Shown in pieces: positions 17,807 through 27,041 of a DNA stretch of 64,000 nucleotides. The stretch covers positions 1-64,000 of the forward strand of contig CAISWQ010000087.1 of assembly GCA_903889245.1 (NCBI GenBank), read 5' to 3'. Under the pieces are notes generated by a model. It saw nothing but the letters and a program-made list of their open reading frames with translations. It did no database searches and had not been told where the DNA came from. Position 1 is the stretch's first letter. Each line of letters starts with the position of its first letter. The position numbers and the translations under genes were made by a program. Source of the DNA: an uncultured Lentisphaerota bacterium. GTDB taxonomy: Bacteria > Verrucomicrobiota > Kiritimatiellia > CAIQIC01.

Positions 17807-18685
17807 ATGATCATGCCACGTGACAAGCCGCCAGAAAAAAAACGCAAACCGTCTAAAGCGCGTCCGTCGGCCCGACCTGAACCGCCGCCAGCCAAAGACT
17901 TGCTGCGCGCGATCGAGCGGCAATTGCATGCGGAGGGCAGCATCGACCAGAACGCAGCGTATGAGGCGCAGCAATTGATCTATGAGGCCATGGAGGCAGC
18001 GTCCGACGAACGTGAAACCGAGTTGATTCTTCAGGCCCTGCAACTTGATCCGACCAATGTGGATGCGCTCTTGCGCATAGCACAAACCTCCCCGTTGACC
18101 GGGGACGAATACCTCGCGGTGTTACGGGAGATCGTGGCCCTGGGTGAAAAAAATCTGGGGCCGGCAAATTTCCGGGAAATGAGGGGCCAGTTCTGGGGGT
18201 TCGTCGAGACCCGGCCCTATATGCGGGCGCGCGCAGAGCTGGCGGACACCTTGCTGCAACACGGGCTCAGGCAGGAGGCGGTGTCCGAGTGGGAAGCCAT
18301 GCTGGAGTTGAATCCCAACGACAACCAGGGCGTGCGCTACTGGCTGTTGTCGGGATATCTGACGTTGGGACGGCTGGAGGACGCGCAACGCTTGCTGGCA
18401 AAATATCCAGACGAGGGCGACTACAATGCGGTGTTTGCTTGGGGAAAGGTCCTGGAGCGGTATCTGAACGAGGATTTGCCGGGCGCCGTAACCGCGCTGC
18501 AAGCCGCGCGCAAACAAAATCCATTTATGGAAGACTACCTCAAAGGCCGGCGCAAAAATTCCGCCTCTGCACCTGATTGTTATGCCCCGGGCAGCGCCGA
18601 AGAAGCAGCGTGTTATGCGGCCATGGTATGCATGGCCTGGCGCCAGCAAAGCGATTCGCTGATCTGGCTGAAAGGCCAGCCATGA
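17807..18685 (+). CDS. ST7-like tetratricopeptide protein
   Basis: A 292-residue soluble protein. A basic, proline-rich N-terminus is followed by helical repeats. The stretch with RPYMRARAELADTLLQHG and LNPNDNQGVRYWLLSGYL closely resembles bacterial members of the ST7 (suppressor of tumorigenicity 7) TPR family, where these are the most conserved segments. The ATG at 17807 has GGAG about 8 nt upstream. It follows the malic enzyme by 59 nt and overlaps the next gene (ATGA). No enzymatic motif is visible; a scaffold role is inferred from the TPR fold. Confidence 0.75.
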   Translation: MIMPRDKPPEKKRKPSKARPSARPEPPPAKDLLRAIERQLHAEGSIDQNAAYEAQQLIYEAMEAASDERETELILQALQLDPTNVDALLRIAQTSPLTGDEYLAVLREIVALGEKNLGPANFREMRGQFWGFVETRPYMRARAELADTLLQHGLRQEAVSEWEAMLELNPNDNQGVRYWLLSGYLTLGRLEDAQRLLAKYPDEGDYNAVFAWGKVLERYLNEDLPGAVTALQAARKQNPFMEDYLKGRRKNSASAPDCYAPGSAEEAACYAAMVCMAWRQQSDSLIWLKGQP

Positions 18686-19074
18686 ACTGCGAGCACGTCG
18701 GCCTGAACGTAGCCGAGCCGCTCGCGGCCGCCGACTGGTACGCCCGCCACCTGGGCCTCACCATCGTCAAGCGCATGGATGCGCCGCCGTTCACGGTCTT
18801 CCTCGCCGATAGCGCGGGCACGATGCTCGTCGAGTTCTACCGCAACCCGCCGGACCAGGTGCCGCCCTATGCGACGATGAACCCGCTGCTGCTGCACCTC
18901 GCGTTCGTCTCCGCCGATCCCGCGGCCGACAAGGAGCGGCTGCTGCGCGCCGGCGCGACGTTCATCGAGGAAACGCATCTGCCCGATGGCTCACACCTCG
19001 TGATGCTGCGCGATCCGTGGGGCCTGGCGCTCCAGCTCTGCCGCCGCGGCGCGCCCCTGCGCCGCTTGTTATAG
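18682..19074 (+). CDS. VOC-family (glyoxalase/dioxygenase fold) protein
   Basis: A 130-residue vicinal-oxygen-chelate domain protein. It opens MNCEHVGLNVAEPLAAADWY, where the histidine is the usual first metal ligand. A second His occurs in LLLHLAF, and the family C-terminal strand RDPWGLALQLCRR is present. Enzymes of this fold act on small electrophiles or ring substrates; no specific substrate can be assigned. It overlaps the upstream TPR gene by 4 nt, so the two are translationally coupled. Confidence 0.85.
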   Translation: MNCEHVGLNVAEPLAAADWYARHLGLTIVKRMDAPPFTVFLADSAGTMLVEFYRNPPDQVPPYATMNPLLLHLAFVSADPAADKERLLRAGATFIEETHLPDGSHLVMLRDPWGLALQLCRRGAPLRRLL

Positions 19075-19109
19075 TCAGGGGCACCCTCACCGAAAGACTT
19101 GCTGCTTAT

Positions 19110-20489
19110 TCATCGGCAGGTGAGCGCGGCGAGTTCGGTAACGGCAACGGCTAGTTTGGCGCGGTCGCCGCGCCGGCATTTTTGCACGATCACAGCCCGG
19201 TTCAGTTCAAGCATGGCTTTCAGCCGGGCGTCGGATTTCGTGGGGCAGCGTTGCAGCTCGCGCAGGGCAACGGTGGTAACTCCGGCCTTCTCGAATTCGT
19301 CGAGCAACGCGCCAACGGCTTTGCTGATCGCCTGCGTCACGTCACTGCGCTCGGCGGGCAGGGCGGCGGCAAGGTCGTTGAGCGCGCGCAGGATGATCAG
19401 GTGATAGACGGTGCGGGCGTTGTGCGGGTCGAGCCAGCGCCCGTTCGGGGCCTGCCCCGGCAGCACGCCGATCTCGGCCTTGCGGATAGCACCAGCGAGG
19501 TAGCGCGCCTCGCCGGTCGCCGTGAAGGCGCGCGCGAGCAGGCCGATGGAGAAGGCGTTGTAGTTGAAATTGGGCACGCAGCGCTGGGCGAGCGCCCAGT
19601 CGGCGGCGCGGCGGCCGGCCTGCGTCCACTCGGCGCGGTGATAGGTCGCGCCGGCGGTCAGCAGCGCGGTGCCGCAGAGCCCGGTATCGAACTGCGTGCC
19701 ACCATCGGGATCGGGCACGACCACCCAGCCATCCTTGAGCGCGTTGGGATGACCGGCAACCTGGCGCTCGATCATCTCACCGAAGCGGATGTTCACGCCG
19801 CGCAAGTCGGGGAAGGGAAACAAGCCATCGGGTTGTTGCAGGCGGAGCAGAATCGCACACGCGCCGGCGACCAGCCGATCCACCTCGCTCAACTTTTCCG
19901 GCTGGGATTTCTGGATCGCCGGCCGCGCCTCGCAGCAGCCTTGGATGAGGTCGGCATAGAGGCGGAGCATGTTATGGCCGACCGTTTTTCCGGCGCTGAT
20001 TTCGCGCAGGCTCTTCTTCTCGGCTGCCAGTGCGCCGAGGAAAAGGTTCACGGCTTCGGCCTGGTTGATCGCACACGGCTCGGCGCGCTCGCCGGCGCGG
20101 CGCGCGTCGGGCAGGCCGGCTTGGTCGCCGAGAAGTTGGCGCATCGCGACGCAAACTTTTTGAACGGCGGCGGTATCCTGGGTCATCGCCCCGGCCAGTG
20201 CGCGGTTGAACGCGTCGCGCTGCGCCAGAAATTCAGGTGCGGGTTTGAAAATTTTCAGGCCGTGCATGCTCCACCCACCGGGATCAAGGCCGACCTCGGC
20301 CTCCAACGCACGCACCTTGGTTTCGTCAGGCTCGCGGCCGGCCTGCCTGACGCGCTCGACCAGCGCGCGGTCGTTCTTCTCGCGGGCAAGCTGCATCACC
20401 ACGCGCATCCGCGCCGCGGCGTCCGTGACCTCGGCCGCGAGTGCAGAGGCCGACGCCCACAGCAACGCCATTGTCAAAAGAAATTTCAT
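19110..20489 (-). CDS. Exported alpha/alpha-toroid protein of unknown function
   Basis: A 459-residue protein with a clear signal peptide (MKFLLTMALLWASASALAAE). Helical segments with a terpene-cyclase/six-hairpin look follow: QQPDGLFPFPD, GTQFDTGLCGTALLTAG, NAFSIGLLARAF and NGRWLDPHNARTVYHLIILRAL. Such repeats occur in polysaccharide lyases and glycosidases of the alpha/alpha-toroid type, but no catalytic pattern is identifiable. The ATG at 20489 is chosen over a GTG at 20498 because it begins the signal peptide cleanly. It stands alone on the minus strand, divergent from the next cluster. Confidence 0.7.
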   Translation of the reverse strand: MKFLLTMALLWASASALAAEVTDAAARMRVVMQLAREKNDRALVERVRQAGREPDETKVRALEAEVGLDPGGWSMHGLKIFKPAPEFLAQRDAFNRALAGAMTQDTAAVQKVCVAMRQLLGDQAGLPDARRAGERAEPCAINQAEAVNLFLGALAAEKKSLREISAGKTVGHNMLRLYADLIQGCCEARPAIQKSQPEKLSEVDRLVAGACAILLRLQQPDGLFPFPDLRGVNIRFGEMIERQVAGHPNALKDGWVVVPDPDGGTQFDTGLCGTALLTAGATYHRAEWTQAGRRAADWALAQRCVPNFNYNAFSIGLLARAFTATGEARYLAGAIRKAEIGVLPGQAPNGRWLDPHNARTVYHLIILRALNDLAAALPAERSDVTQAISKAVGALLDEFEKAGVTTVALRELQRCPTKSDARLKAMLELNRAVIVQKCRRGDRAKLAVAVTELAALTCR

Positions 20490-20605
20490 ATTGGACACGG
20501 CGGAGAAGGTACACCGGGCGGTACAGCGCGGGGAGCCAAAAGGTTACGATTGATTTTCCGGCGGGCGCGGCGATACTAACGGCCAACCAAAAACCGGAGG
20601 CAAGC

Positions 20606-21082
20606 ATGAGAAGGTTTGTCATAGTGGCGGCGGCCGGCGCGCTCGGCCTGGCGGGCGCGGCGCTGGCCGAACGCATGAGCGTGCAGGTGCAGGATGGGCA
20701 GGTGCGCGCGACGCCGTCGTTCTTGGGCGCGGTGACCGCCAAGCTGCCCTACGGCGCGGCCGTCGAGGCGCAGGCGGAGCAGAACGGCTGGATCCCCGTG
20801 CGGACCGAAGCGGGCCAGCAGGGCTGGATGCACAAGGCGTCGCTCTCCAAGAAGAAGATCGTCATGACGGCAGGCGGGGCCGGGGCCACGGGTGCCTCCA
20901 GCGATGAACTCGCGCTGGCCGGCAAGGGCTTCAACTCCGATGTCGAGGCGCAGTTCAAGAAGCAGAATCCCAGCGTGAACTTCGCCGCGGTGGACCGGAT
21001 GGCGAAGATCAAGATCGCGCCGCAGGAGATGCAGCAGTTCCTCACCGCGGGCAGCGTCAAGCCGGCGGGAGGTGCCAAATGA
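20606..21082 (+). CDS. Secreted bacterial SH3-domain protein
   Basis: A 158-residue exported protein with the signal MRRFVIVAAAGALGLAGAALAE. An SH3-like domain follows (VQVQDGQVRATPSFLGAV, ...NGWIPVRTEAGQQGWMHKAS), a fold that usually binds cell-wall peptides. The C-terminal half is helical, without motifs. CGGAGG lies just upstream of the ATG. Its stop overlaps the start of the M48 protease by 4 nt, and the pair is likely a periplasmic functional unit. Confidence 0.8.
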   Translation: MRRFVIVAAAGALGLAGAALAERMSVQVQDGQVRATPSFLGAVTAKLPYGAAVEAQAEQNGWIPVRTEAGQQGWMHKASLSKKKIVMTAGGAGATGASSDELALAGKGFNSDVEAQFKKQNPSVNFAAVDRMAKIKIAPQEMQQFLTAGSVKPAGGAK

Positions 21083-21999
21083 AATTTCAGATTTCAAATT
21101 TCAAATTTCAGATGGCCGGCGGACTGCTGTTGATCGGCGTGCTGTTAGCCGGCTGCGCGACGGTGACGAAGATGACCACCGGCGTGCTGCAGGCGACCGG
21201 TACGATCAACCAGCAGCAGGCCGACTCGATCAACCGCAGCGCGGAGGCGGTGGAGAAGACATTCAAGGACATCACGCCGGAGCAGGAGTTCTATATCGGC
21301 CGCTCCGTGGCGGCGACGCTCCTGACCACCTACAAGCCCTACGAGAACGAGGCGGCCACGCACTACCTCAACGTGCTCGGCCAGACGCTCGCGCTCGCCT
21401 CCGACAAGCCGGAGACCTTCGGCGGCTATCACTTCATCATCATGGACACCGACGAGATCAACGCGTTCGCCGCGCCCGGCGGCTTCGTGATGGTCTCGCG
21501 CGGCCTGCTCCGCTGCTGCCGCAACGAGGACGCGCTCGCCGCCGTGCTCGCGCACGAGGTGGGCCACGTCGAGAACCAGCACGGCCTCAAGGCGATCAAG
21601 GGCAGCCGCCTGACCGGCGCGCTGACCATCCTCGCGCTCGAGGCGGGCAAGAACCTCGGCGGCCAGAACCTCGCCGACGTGACCAAGGCGTTCGAGGGCT
21701 CGATCACCGACATCACCAGCTCGCTGGTCAACAAGGGTTATTCCAGTTCGCTCGAATACCAGGCCGACGCGGCCGCGGTGAAGATCCTCAAGCGCGTCGG
21801 TTATAACCCCGCCGGCCTGCTCGATATGCTCGGCCAGATGAAGCAGCGCATGCCGCCGGGCAGCGCGGGCTTCGGCAAGACGCATCCCGATCCGCAGAAG
21901 CGCATCACCGAGATCAGCGCCGGCCTCGGCGACCCCGCGCCGCTCAATGAGCCGGCCGCGCGGCAGGCGCGGTTCGCCGCCTTCCTGCGCAGCCTCTGA
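21079..21999 (+). CDS. M48-family zinc metalloprotease lipoprotein
   Basis: A periplasmic protease related to BepA/Oma1 (306 residues). It has a lipobox (GVLLAGC), the HEVGH zinc motif near residue 162 and a downstream glutamate (EYQADAAAV) as third ligand. Such proteins act in outer-membrane protein quality control. The annotated ATG overlaps the SH3 gene, and the first 11 codons are a heptamer array (ATTTCAG-type, 21084-21111) encoding MKFQISNFKFQ. A second ATG at 21112 starts the hydrophobic signal directly and may be the ancestral start. Confidence 0.9.
   Translation: MKFQISNFKFQMAGGLLLIGVLLAGCATVTKMTTGVLQATGTINQQQADSINRSAEAVEKTFKDITPEQEFYIGRSVAATLLTTYKPYENEAATHYLNVLGQTLALASDKPETFGGYHFIIMDTDEINAFAAPGGFVMVSRGLLRCCRNEDALAAVLAHEVGHVENQHGLKAIKGSRLTGALTILALEAGKNLGGQNLADVTKAFEGSITDITSSLVNKGYSSSLEYQADAAAVKILKRVGYNPAGLLDMLGQMKQRMPPGSAGFGKTHPDPQKRITEISAGLGDPAPLNEPAARQARFAAFLRSL
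21084..21111. repeat. Heptamer array 3, at the start of the M48 protease
   Basis: Four perfectly abutting 7-mers (ATTTCAG, ATTTCAA, ATTTCAA, ATTTCAG) lie between two in-frame ATG codons (21079 and 21112) of the protease gene. It is a sharp AT-rich island in GC-rich DNA. Confidence 0.75.
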
Positions 22000-22007
22000 C
22001 CGCAACC

Positions 22008-23717
22008 ATGAAACTGCACCCGACCGGCAGCCAGTGGCTCCTGCTGGGCCTGCTCCTGCTGGTCGTGGCCCTCGGCTGCCTCCCGCTCCACTCGCCGCCG
22101 GTGCTCGATGACAACAACGAGTGGGATTACCTCGCCTCGTGGAGCGAGAGCGGCCGCGTCTCCGCGCTGGACTGCTTCGGTTATTTCCGGCCGATCAAGA
22201 ACCTGTTCTTCGCGCTCTGCGCGCCCGCGCCGGATGGCAGCATCGTCGCCGCGCACGTGGCCTCGCTGGCGCTGTACGCGTTGCTGGTGCTCGTGGTCTG
22301 GCTGGCCACGCGGCGGCTGCTGGCGAGCGAGCGCTGGGCCCTGGCCGTCGCCGCGCTCTACGCGCTCGCGCCGACGCAGCTCTCCTGCCTCGCGTGGTTC
22401 AGTTGCACGACCAACGTGGTGATGAACATCGTGATGGTCCTGCTTGCGCTGCTGGCCGCGGAGAACGCGTGCCGGCGCTGGCGCGAGCGGCGCGCGGGCG
22501 CCGCCGCGCTCCACGGCGCGCTGGCCCTGGCGTGCGCCGCGCTGGCGCTGGTGAGCTACGAGGTCGCCGTCGCGTTGCCCGCGCTGTTCCTGCTCTGGCA
22601 GGTGGCGCGCGAGCGGACGTGGACGGCGCGCCCCACCCTGCTCATGGCGGGACTGTTCGCGCTGGTGGTCGCGGCCTACATGCTGATCCGCTTCAAGGTG
22701 CAGGGCATCACGTCGTCGGCCGTCTCCGGTTTCTTCCCGCCGATGAGTCCCGTGGAGGTCAGCTTCGCCAGCGCCTACTTCACGCTGCATCACCTCGGCC
22801 TCTGGCTCTGGCCGTGGGACCGGCTGACGCTGTTCACCGGCTACCCGCCGGCCGGCACGGTGCCCGCGTTCCTGCTGCCCGCGAGCTGGCTGCTGCTGCT
22901 CGCGATCACCTTCCTCGCGTTCCGGCTGCGCGACGACATCCGCTTCCTCTGGCTCGGCTGGCTCTGGTTCCTGGGCGCGTTCCTGCCGATGAGCAATCTC
23001 ATTCCGTTCCGCAACGGGCCGTTCGCCGATTACTACCTCGCGCTGCCCAGCCTCGGTCTCGCGCTCGCCGCGGCCGACGTGCTGCGCTACTGCCTGCAAC
23101 GCTGGCGTGAGCAGACCAGCCGCCTCGCCCTCGCGGCCGGCGTGGTACTGCTGCTCGTCCGCGCCGGCGCGGCGCTCGAACTGCCGCGCGGCCTCCTCGC
23201 GTGGCGCGAGACCAACAGCCTCAACCGCTACCTGCTCCACGCCGATCCGTTCAACTACGTCGTGCTCGCCAACTGGGGCGACTTCTGCATCCGCGCCGGC
23301 CAGCTCGACACCGCCGACCAGCTCGCCGCCTCCGCGCAGCAGATGGCGCCGTGGTTCGACTTCGCCGTCCAGTTGCGCGGCCAGATCGCACTGCTGCGCA
23401 CCAACTATCCGGCCGCGCTGCAGTTCTATGCGCAGGCGCACCAGCTCAACCCGGCCGACGCCTTTCCGCTCAAGGCGCAGGGCTTCATTCATGAGCAACA
23501 GGGGCAGACCAACGCGGCGCTCGCGTTCTATCAGCAGGCGCTCCAGCACCGCTGGAACAGCGACTCGGTCACGCTCGCGATGCACGTGGCGCGCCGGCTG
23601 ACCGCGCTCGGCCGTGGCGCGGAGGCCGCCGCGGTGCTCGCGCGCGCCGAGCATTATGCGCCACATCACTGGGCGGTTGTGCTATACCAACACCGGCCAC
23701 CGCAGCCGGCGCGCTGA
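22008..23717 (+). CDS. Polytopic membrane protein with C-terminal TPR repeats (GT-C glycosyltransferase-like)
   Basis: A 569-residue protein with about ten hydrophobic segments, starting with LLLGLLLLVVALGC. A first periplasmic loop with PPVLDDNNEWDY resembles the acidic active-site loop of GT-C glycosyltransferases. From about residue 430 it carries soluble TPR repeats (ANWGDFCIRAGQLDTADQLA; LNPADAFPLKAQGFIHEQQG). The arrangement resembles TMTC/DUF1736-like O-mannosyltransferase relatives, but the exact family is not certain. It lies 8 nt after the M48 protease and 13 nt before the adenylate cyclase. Confidence 0.7.
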   Translation: MKLHPTGSQWLLLGLLLLVVALGCLPLHSPPVLDDNNEWDYLASWSESGRVSALDCFGYFRPIKNLFFALCAPAPDGSIVAAHVASLALYALLVLVVWLATRRLLASERWALAVAALYALAPTQLSCLAWFSCTTNVVMNIVMVLLALLAAENACRRWRERRAGAAALHGALALACAALALVSYEVAVALPALFLLWQVARERTWTARPTLLMAGLFALVVAAYMLIRFKVQGITSSAVSGFFPPMSPVEVSFASAYFTLHHLGLWLWPWDRLTLFTGYPPAGTVPAFLLPASWLLLLAITFLAFRLRDDIRFLWLGWLWFLGAFLPMSNLIPFRNGPFADYYLALPSLGLALAAADVLRYCLQRWREQTSRLALAAGVVLLLVRAGAALELPRGLLAWRETNSLNRYLLHADPFNYVVLANWGDFCIRAGQLDTADQLAASAQQMAPWFDFAVQLRGQIALLRTNYPAALQFYAQAHQLNPADAFPLKAQGFIHEQQGQTNAALAFYQQALQHRWNSDSVTLAMHVARRLTALGRGAEAAAVLARAEHYAPHHWAVVLYQHRPPQPAR

Positions 23718-23730
23718 TGGCCATGCGACC

Positions 23731-25914
23731 ATGAAACGCAAATGGATTTCGGGATTGTTGCTCGGCCTCGGCAGCGCGGCGCTCGCGCTGGCGCTGTGGT
23801 TCGGCGACGTGCCGCGCGGACTCGACAACTATCCCTGGCTCTGGCGCGTCCGCGCGCTCGCCCAGCCCTCGCCCGCCACCGCGCAGATCAAGCTGATCAT
23901 GCTCGACCAGAACAGCCTCGACTGGGGCAAGAACGAGAATAGCTGGTCGTGGCCGTGGCCACGCGAGGTCTATGGCGTGCTGCTCGACTTCTGCAAACGC
24001 GGCGGCGCCAAGTCGGTCGCCTTCGATGTCCTCTTCACCGAGCCCAGCGTTTACGGCGTCAACGACGACACCGCGCTCGGCGACGCGATCCGCCGCAGCC
24101 CGCCGTTCGCCGGCGCGCTCTACTTGAGCGACAAGCAGGGCGAGTACACCAACTGGCCCGCCGCCGTCCCCGCCCGCACGCCGGTTTTCCAGGGATTGGA
24201 AACCGGGGCGGCCGGTTTTTCCAAGGATTGGAAAAACTCGGCCTCCAACGTTCCAAGCCTTGGAAAAAACACCGCGGATTTTTCCAAGCCTTGGAAACCT
24301 GCCGCGCGCGCCAGCTTCCCGATCGCCGCGGTCGCCACCAATGCGACGCTGCTGGCCAACGTCAATGACCTGCCGGACTTCGACGGCGTCTTCCGCCGCG
24401 CCACGCTCGTCCGCGAGTTCGCTGGACGCGTCCTGCCCTCGCTCGGCCTGGGCGCCTATCTCGCGGCGCATCCACAGACCCAGCTTGCGCTCGCGCCGGG
24501 CTGGCTGACGGTGGATGACAAGCGCATTCCGCTCGATGACCACGGCCGCGCGACGCTGCGGTTCGTCGGCCCCTCGCGCACGCATCAGGAATTCAGCGCG
24601 AAGGACATCATCCGCTCCGAGTTGCTGCTGCGCGAGGGCCAGCCGCCGGTGGTGCAACCCACGGCGCTGAAGGACTGCTACGTCTTCTTCGGCTTCAGCG
24701 CGCCGGGCCTGCTCGACCTGCGGCCGACGCCGGTGAGCAAGGTCTATCCCGGCGTCGAGATTCACGCGACGGCGCTGGATAATCTGCTGACGCGGCTGTT
24801 CCTGCGCGACCTGCCCGCCGCCGCGACCGCGCTGGTCACGCTGCTGCTCGCGCTCGCCGCCGGGCTGGCCGGCCGCTACAGCCGCAACTCGTGGCAGACC
24901 GTGCTCGGCTTCGTCGTGTTGCTGCCGCTGACGTTCGTGCTGGGCTTCGCCGCCTATGCCGCCGGCTGGTGGTGGCCGATTGCGCCGGGCTTCATCGCGG
25001 TCGCACTCGCGCTGATCGGCGCGGTCGTTGTGAACTACGCGACCGAGGGGCGGCAGAAGGCGTTCCTCAAGTCGGCGTTCAAGCATTACCTCGGCCCGGA
25101 GGTGATCGAGCAGATCATCGCCGACCCCTCCAAGCTCCAGCTCGGCGGCGAGAAGCGCGAGCTGACGATCTTCTTCTCCGACATCGAAAAGTTCTCCGGC
25201 TTCTCCGAGCGGCTCGACCCGCCGACGCTGACCAAGCTGCTCAACGATTACCTGACCGAGATGGGCGCATGCATCACCGCCGAGGGCGGCTATCTCGATA
25301 AATACATTGGCGACGCCATCGTTGCTTTTTGGAACGCGCCGCTGGGACAGGCCGATCACGCCGCGCGCGCCTGCCGCGCCGCGTTGCGCTGCCAGCAACG
25401 GCTCGCCGAGCTGCGCCCGCAGTTCCAGGAACAGACCGGCGCGGTCGTGAAGAACCGCATCGGGCTGAACACCGGCGAGGTCACGGTCGGCAACATGGGC
25501 AGTCACGAGCGGTTCAACTACACGATCCTCGGCGACGCGGCGAATCTCGCCTCGCGGCTGGAGGGCGCGAACAAGGCGTTCGGCACCTACCTGATGGTTT
25601 CCGAGACCACGTGGCAGCAGAGCGGCGGCAACTTCGTCGGCCGCGAACTGGCCCGGCTACGCGTCGTCGGCCGCAAGGCGCCGGTGCGCGTCTATGAACT
25701 CGCCGGGCTGCCCGGCGCGGAGCGCCCGCCGCACTTTGCCGCGTTCGAGCAGGCGCTCGAAAAATTCTACGCCGGCGACTTCGCCGCCGCTATCGCCGCT
25801 TTTGAAAAGCTGCCCGATGACCCGGCGGCGCGGGCCTACGCGGCGCAGTGCCGCGACCTGCTCGCGCGCCCGCCCGCCGCCTGGGACGGCGTTTGGAGTT
25901 TGACGGAGAAATAG
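23731..25914 (+). CDS. CHASE2-domain class III adenylate/guanylate cyclase with an in-frame repeat insertion
   Basis: A 727-residue membrane cyclase. An N-terminal membrane segment, a periplasmic CHASE2 sensor (about 40-350), three membrane helices (about 355-440) and a cytoplasmic class III catalytic domain follow in order. Metal-binding Asp residues are D484 in FFSDIEKFSGF and D528 in YIGDAIVAFW; the transition-state region FNYTILGDAANLASRLEG is present. A short helical tail follows. About 41 residues in CHASE2 (roughly 151-191, PVFQGLETGAAG onward) are encoded by a four-copy palindrome array and probably form a loop. Substrate (ATP or GTP) is not settled by eye; ATP is usual for this architecture. 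Confidence 0.93.
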   Translation: MKRKWISGLLLGLGSAALALALWFGDVPRGLDNYPWLWRVRALAQPSPATAQIKLIMLDQNSLDWGKNENSWSWPWPREVYGVLLDFCKRGGAKSVAFDVLFTEPSVYGVNDDTALGDAIRRSPPFAGALYLSDKQGEYTNWPAAVPARTPVFQGLETGAAGFSKDWKNSASNVPSLGKNTADFSKPWKPAARASFPIAAVATNATLLANVNDLPDFDGVFRRATLVREFAGRVLPSLGLGAYLAAHPQTQLALAPGWLTVDDKRIPLDDHGRATLRFVGPSRTHQEFSAKDIIRSELLLREGQPPVVQPTALKDCYVFFGFSAPGLLDLRPTPVSKVYPGVEIHATALDNLLTRLFLRDLPAAATALVTLLLALAAGLAGRYSRNSWQTVLGFVVLLPLTFVLGFAAYAAGWWWPIAPGFIAVALALIGAVVVNYATEGRQKAFLKSAFKHYLGPEVIEQIIADPSKLQLGGEKRELTIFFSDIEKFSGFSERLDPPTLTKLLNDYLTEMGACITAEGGYLDKYIGDAIVAFWNAPLGQADHAARACRAALRCQQRLAELRPQFQEQTGAVVKNRIGLNTGEVTVGNMGSHERFNYTILGDAANLASRLEGANKAFGTYLMVSETTWQQSGGNFVGRELARLRVVGRKAPVRVYELAGLPGAERPPHFAAFEQALEKFYAGDFAAAIAAFEKLPDDPAARAYAAQCRDLLARPPAAWDGVWSLTEK
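24185..24297. repeat. Phased palindrome cluster 4 (four copies) inside the cyclase gene
   Basis: Copies at 24187-24201 (TTCCAGGGATTGGAA), 24219-24233 (TTCCAAGGATTGGAA), 24251-24265 and 24282-24296 (both TTCCAAGCCTTGGAA) have centres 32, 32 and 31 bp apart. The order of variants and the spacing are identical to the array at 28629-28738. It reads through in the cyclase frame without a stop. Confidence 0.92.
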
Positions 25915-25928
25915 CCGGTTTTTAGTCC

Positions 25929-26144
25929 ATGCGAAAACAACTACCAAAACAACAGACCGCTACGCAGCAACGAAACCTGCGACGGCACCGGCGGCGTATG
26001 CGACAATTGGAGTTGGTCATGCGCCAGTACCCCGAACTGGACCGTGATGAGGTGTGGCACACGATCATCGCCCTGGAAGATCCTTGGGCAAACCTTGAGA
26101 GAAGCCTGTTACGTGGACGTGGTGTTAAAATCAGCTTCCGGTAA
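25929..26144 (+). CDS. Small basic hypothetical protein
   Basis: A 71-residue frame between the cyclase (14 nt upstream) and the metallo-hydrolase (51 nt downstream). The N-terminal third is very basic and Gln-rich (RRHRRRMRQ). The rest is a plausible amphipathic helical protein (YPELDRDEVWHTIIALEDPW). There is no clear ribosome-binding site and I do not recognise a family. Its strand, spacing and non-repetitive sequence favour a real gene, but it may be spurious. Confidence 0.45.
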   Translation: MRKQLPKQQTATQQRNLRRHRRRMRQLELVMRQYPELDRDEVWHTIIALEDPWANLERSLLRGRGVKISFR

Positions 26145-26195
26145 AATGAGCGCATCCGAATTAAAGGGCTGCCAATATTACCGGCGGAAGAAACC

Positions 26196-27041
26196 ATGAA
26201 GATTTATTTTGGCGGGGTGCGGGGGACCAGCGCGGTGGCGCAGGCCGACTTCCTCAAGTTCGGCGGCGAGACGACCGCGGTGCTGGTCGAGGGCCGCGCC
26301 GGCGAGCGGGTGGTGCTGGATGCGGGCACCGGTCTGCGCGCGCTCGGCAGCCGGCTGATCGCGGGCACGGCGCGGCCAGAGGCGCTGCTGCTGATGACGC
26401 ACTATCACCTCGATCACCTCATGGGGTTGCCCGCCTTCGATCTGCTCTATAACAAGGCGTGGACCGTGGAGATCGCCGCGCCGCGCCGCGAGGCGCTGGA
26501 GCCGGCCGAGGTCGTCCGGCGCATCCTCTCGAAACCCTTCTGGCCGATGCAGCTCGACAAGCTCCACGCGAAGCTGAAGTTCACGACGCTGCCCGCCACG
26601 GACGCCGTGCGTCACTATCGCAGCCTCGAACTGCGCTGGTGCGCGGTGCATCACCCGGAGGGCTGTCACGCCTACCGGGTGGACGAGCCCGCCTCCGGCG
26701 CGTCGCTGGTCTTCGCCACCGACATGGAGTGGCGCGCCAGCACCGAGGCCGAGCGGCGCGACTTCCTCAACCTCTGCCTGCTGCCGAAGCCCGCGCGCCT
26801 GCTGGTGATGGATGGCCAGTTCAGCCGCGCCACTTACACCCGCTTCAAGGGCTGGGGCCACTCGACGTGGGAGGACTGCCTCGAGGTGGCGCAGAAAGCC
26901 GGCGTGCGCGAGGTACTGATCACGCACCACGCGCCGCAAAACAACGACGCGCAATTGACTGAAATCGAAAAGGCCGCGCGGCGCGCCTGGAGCGGCGCGG
27001 CGCTCGCGCGCAGCGGCATGGAGCTCGACCTACATGGATAA
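26196..27041 (+). CDS. Metallo-beta-lactamase-fold hydrolase (phosphodiesterase-like)
   Basis: A 281-residue cytoplasmic MBL-fold enzyme. It has the family start FGGVRGT, the nucleotide-site-like LDAGTGLRALG, the zinc motif THYHLDHLMG (HxHxDH) near residue 69, and further ligands in FATDMEW and ITHHAPQ. This subgroup includes RNase Z/PhnP-like and cyclic-nucleotide phosphodiesterase-like proteins. Position between a class III cyclase and a cyclic-nucleotide-binding channel makes cAMP hydrolysis an attractive but untested role. Its last 8 nt overlap the channel gene. Confidence 0.8.
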   Translation: MKIYFGGVRGTSAVAQADFLKFGGETTAVLVEGRAGERVVLDAGTGLRALGSRLIAGTARPEALLLMTHYHLDHLMGLPAFDLLYNKAWTVEIAAPRREALEPAEVVRRILSKPFWPMQLDKLHAKLKFTTLPATDAVRHYRSLELRWCAVHHPEGCHAYRVDEPASGASLVFATDMEWRASTEAERRDFLNLCLLPKPARLLVMDGQFSRATYTRFKGWGHSTWEDCLEVAQKAGVREVLITHHAPQNNDAQLTEIEKAARRAWSGAALARSGMELDLHG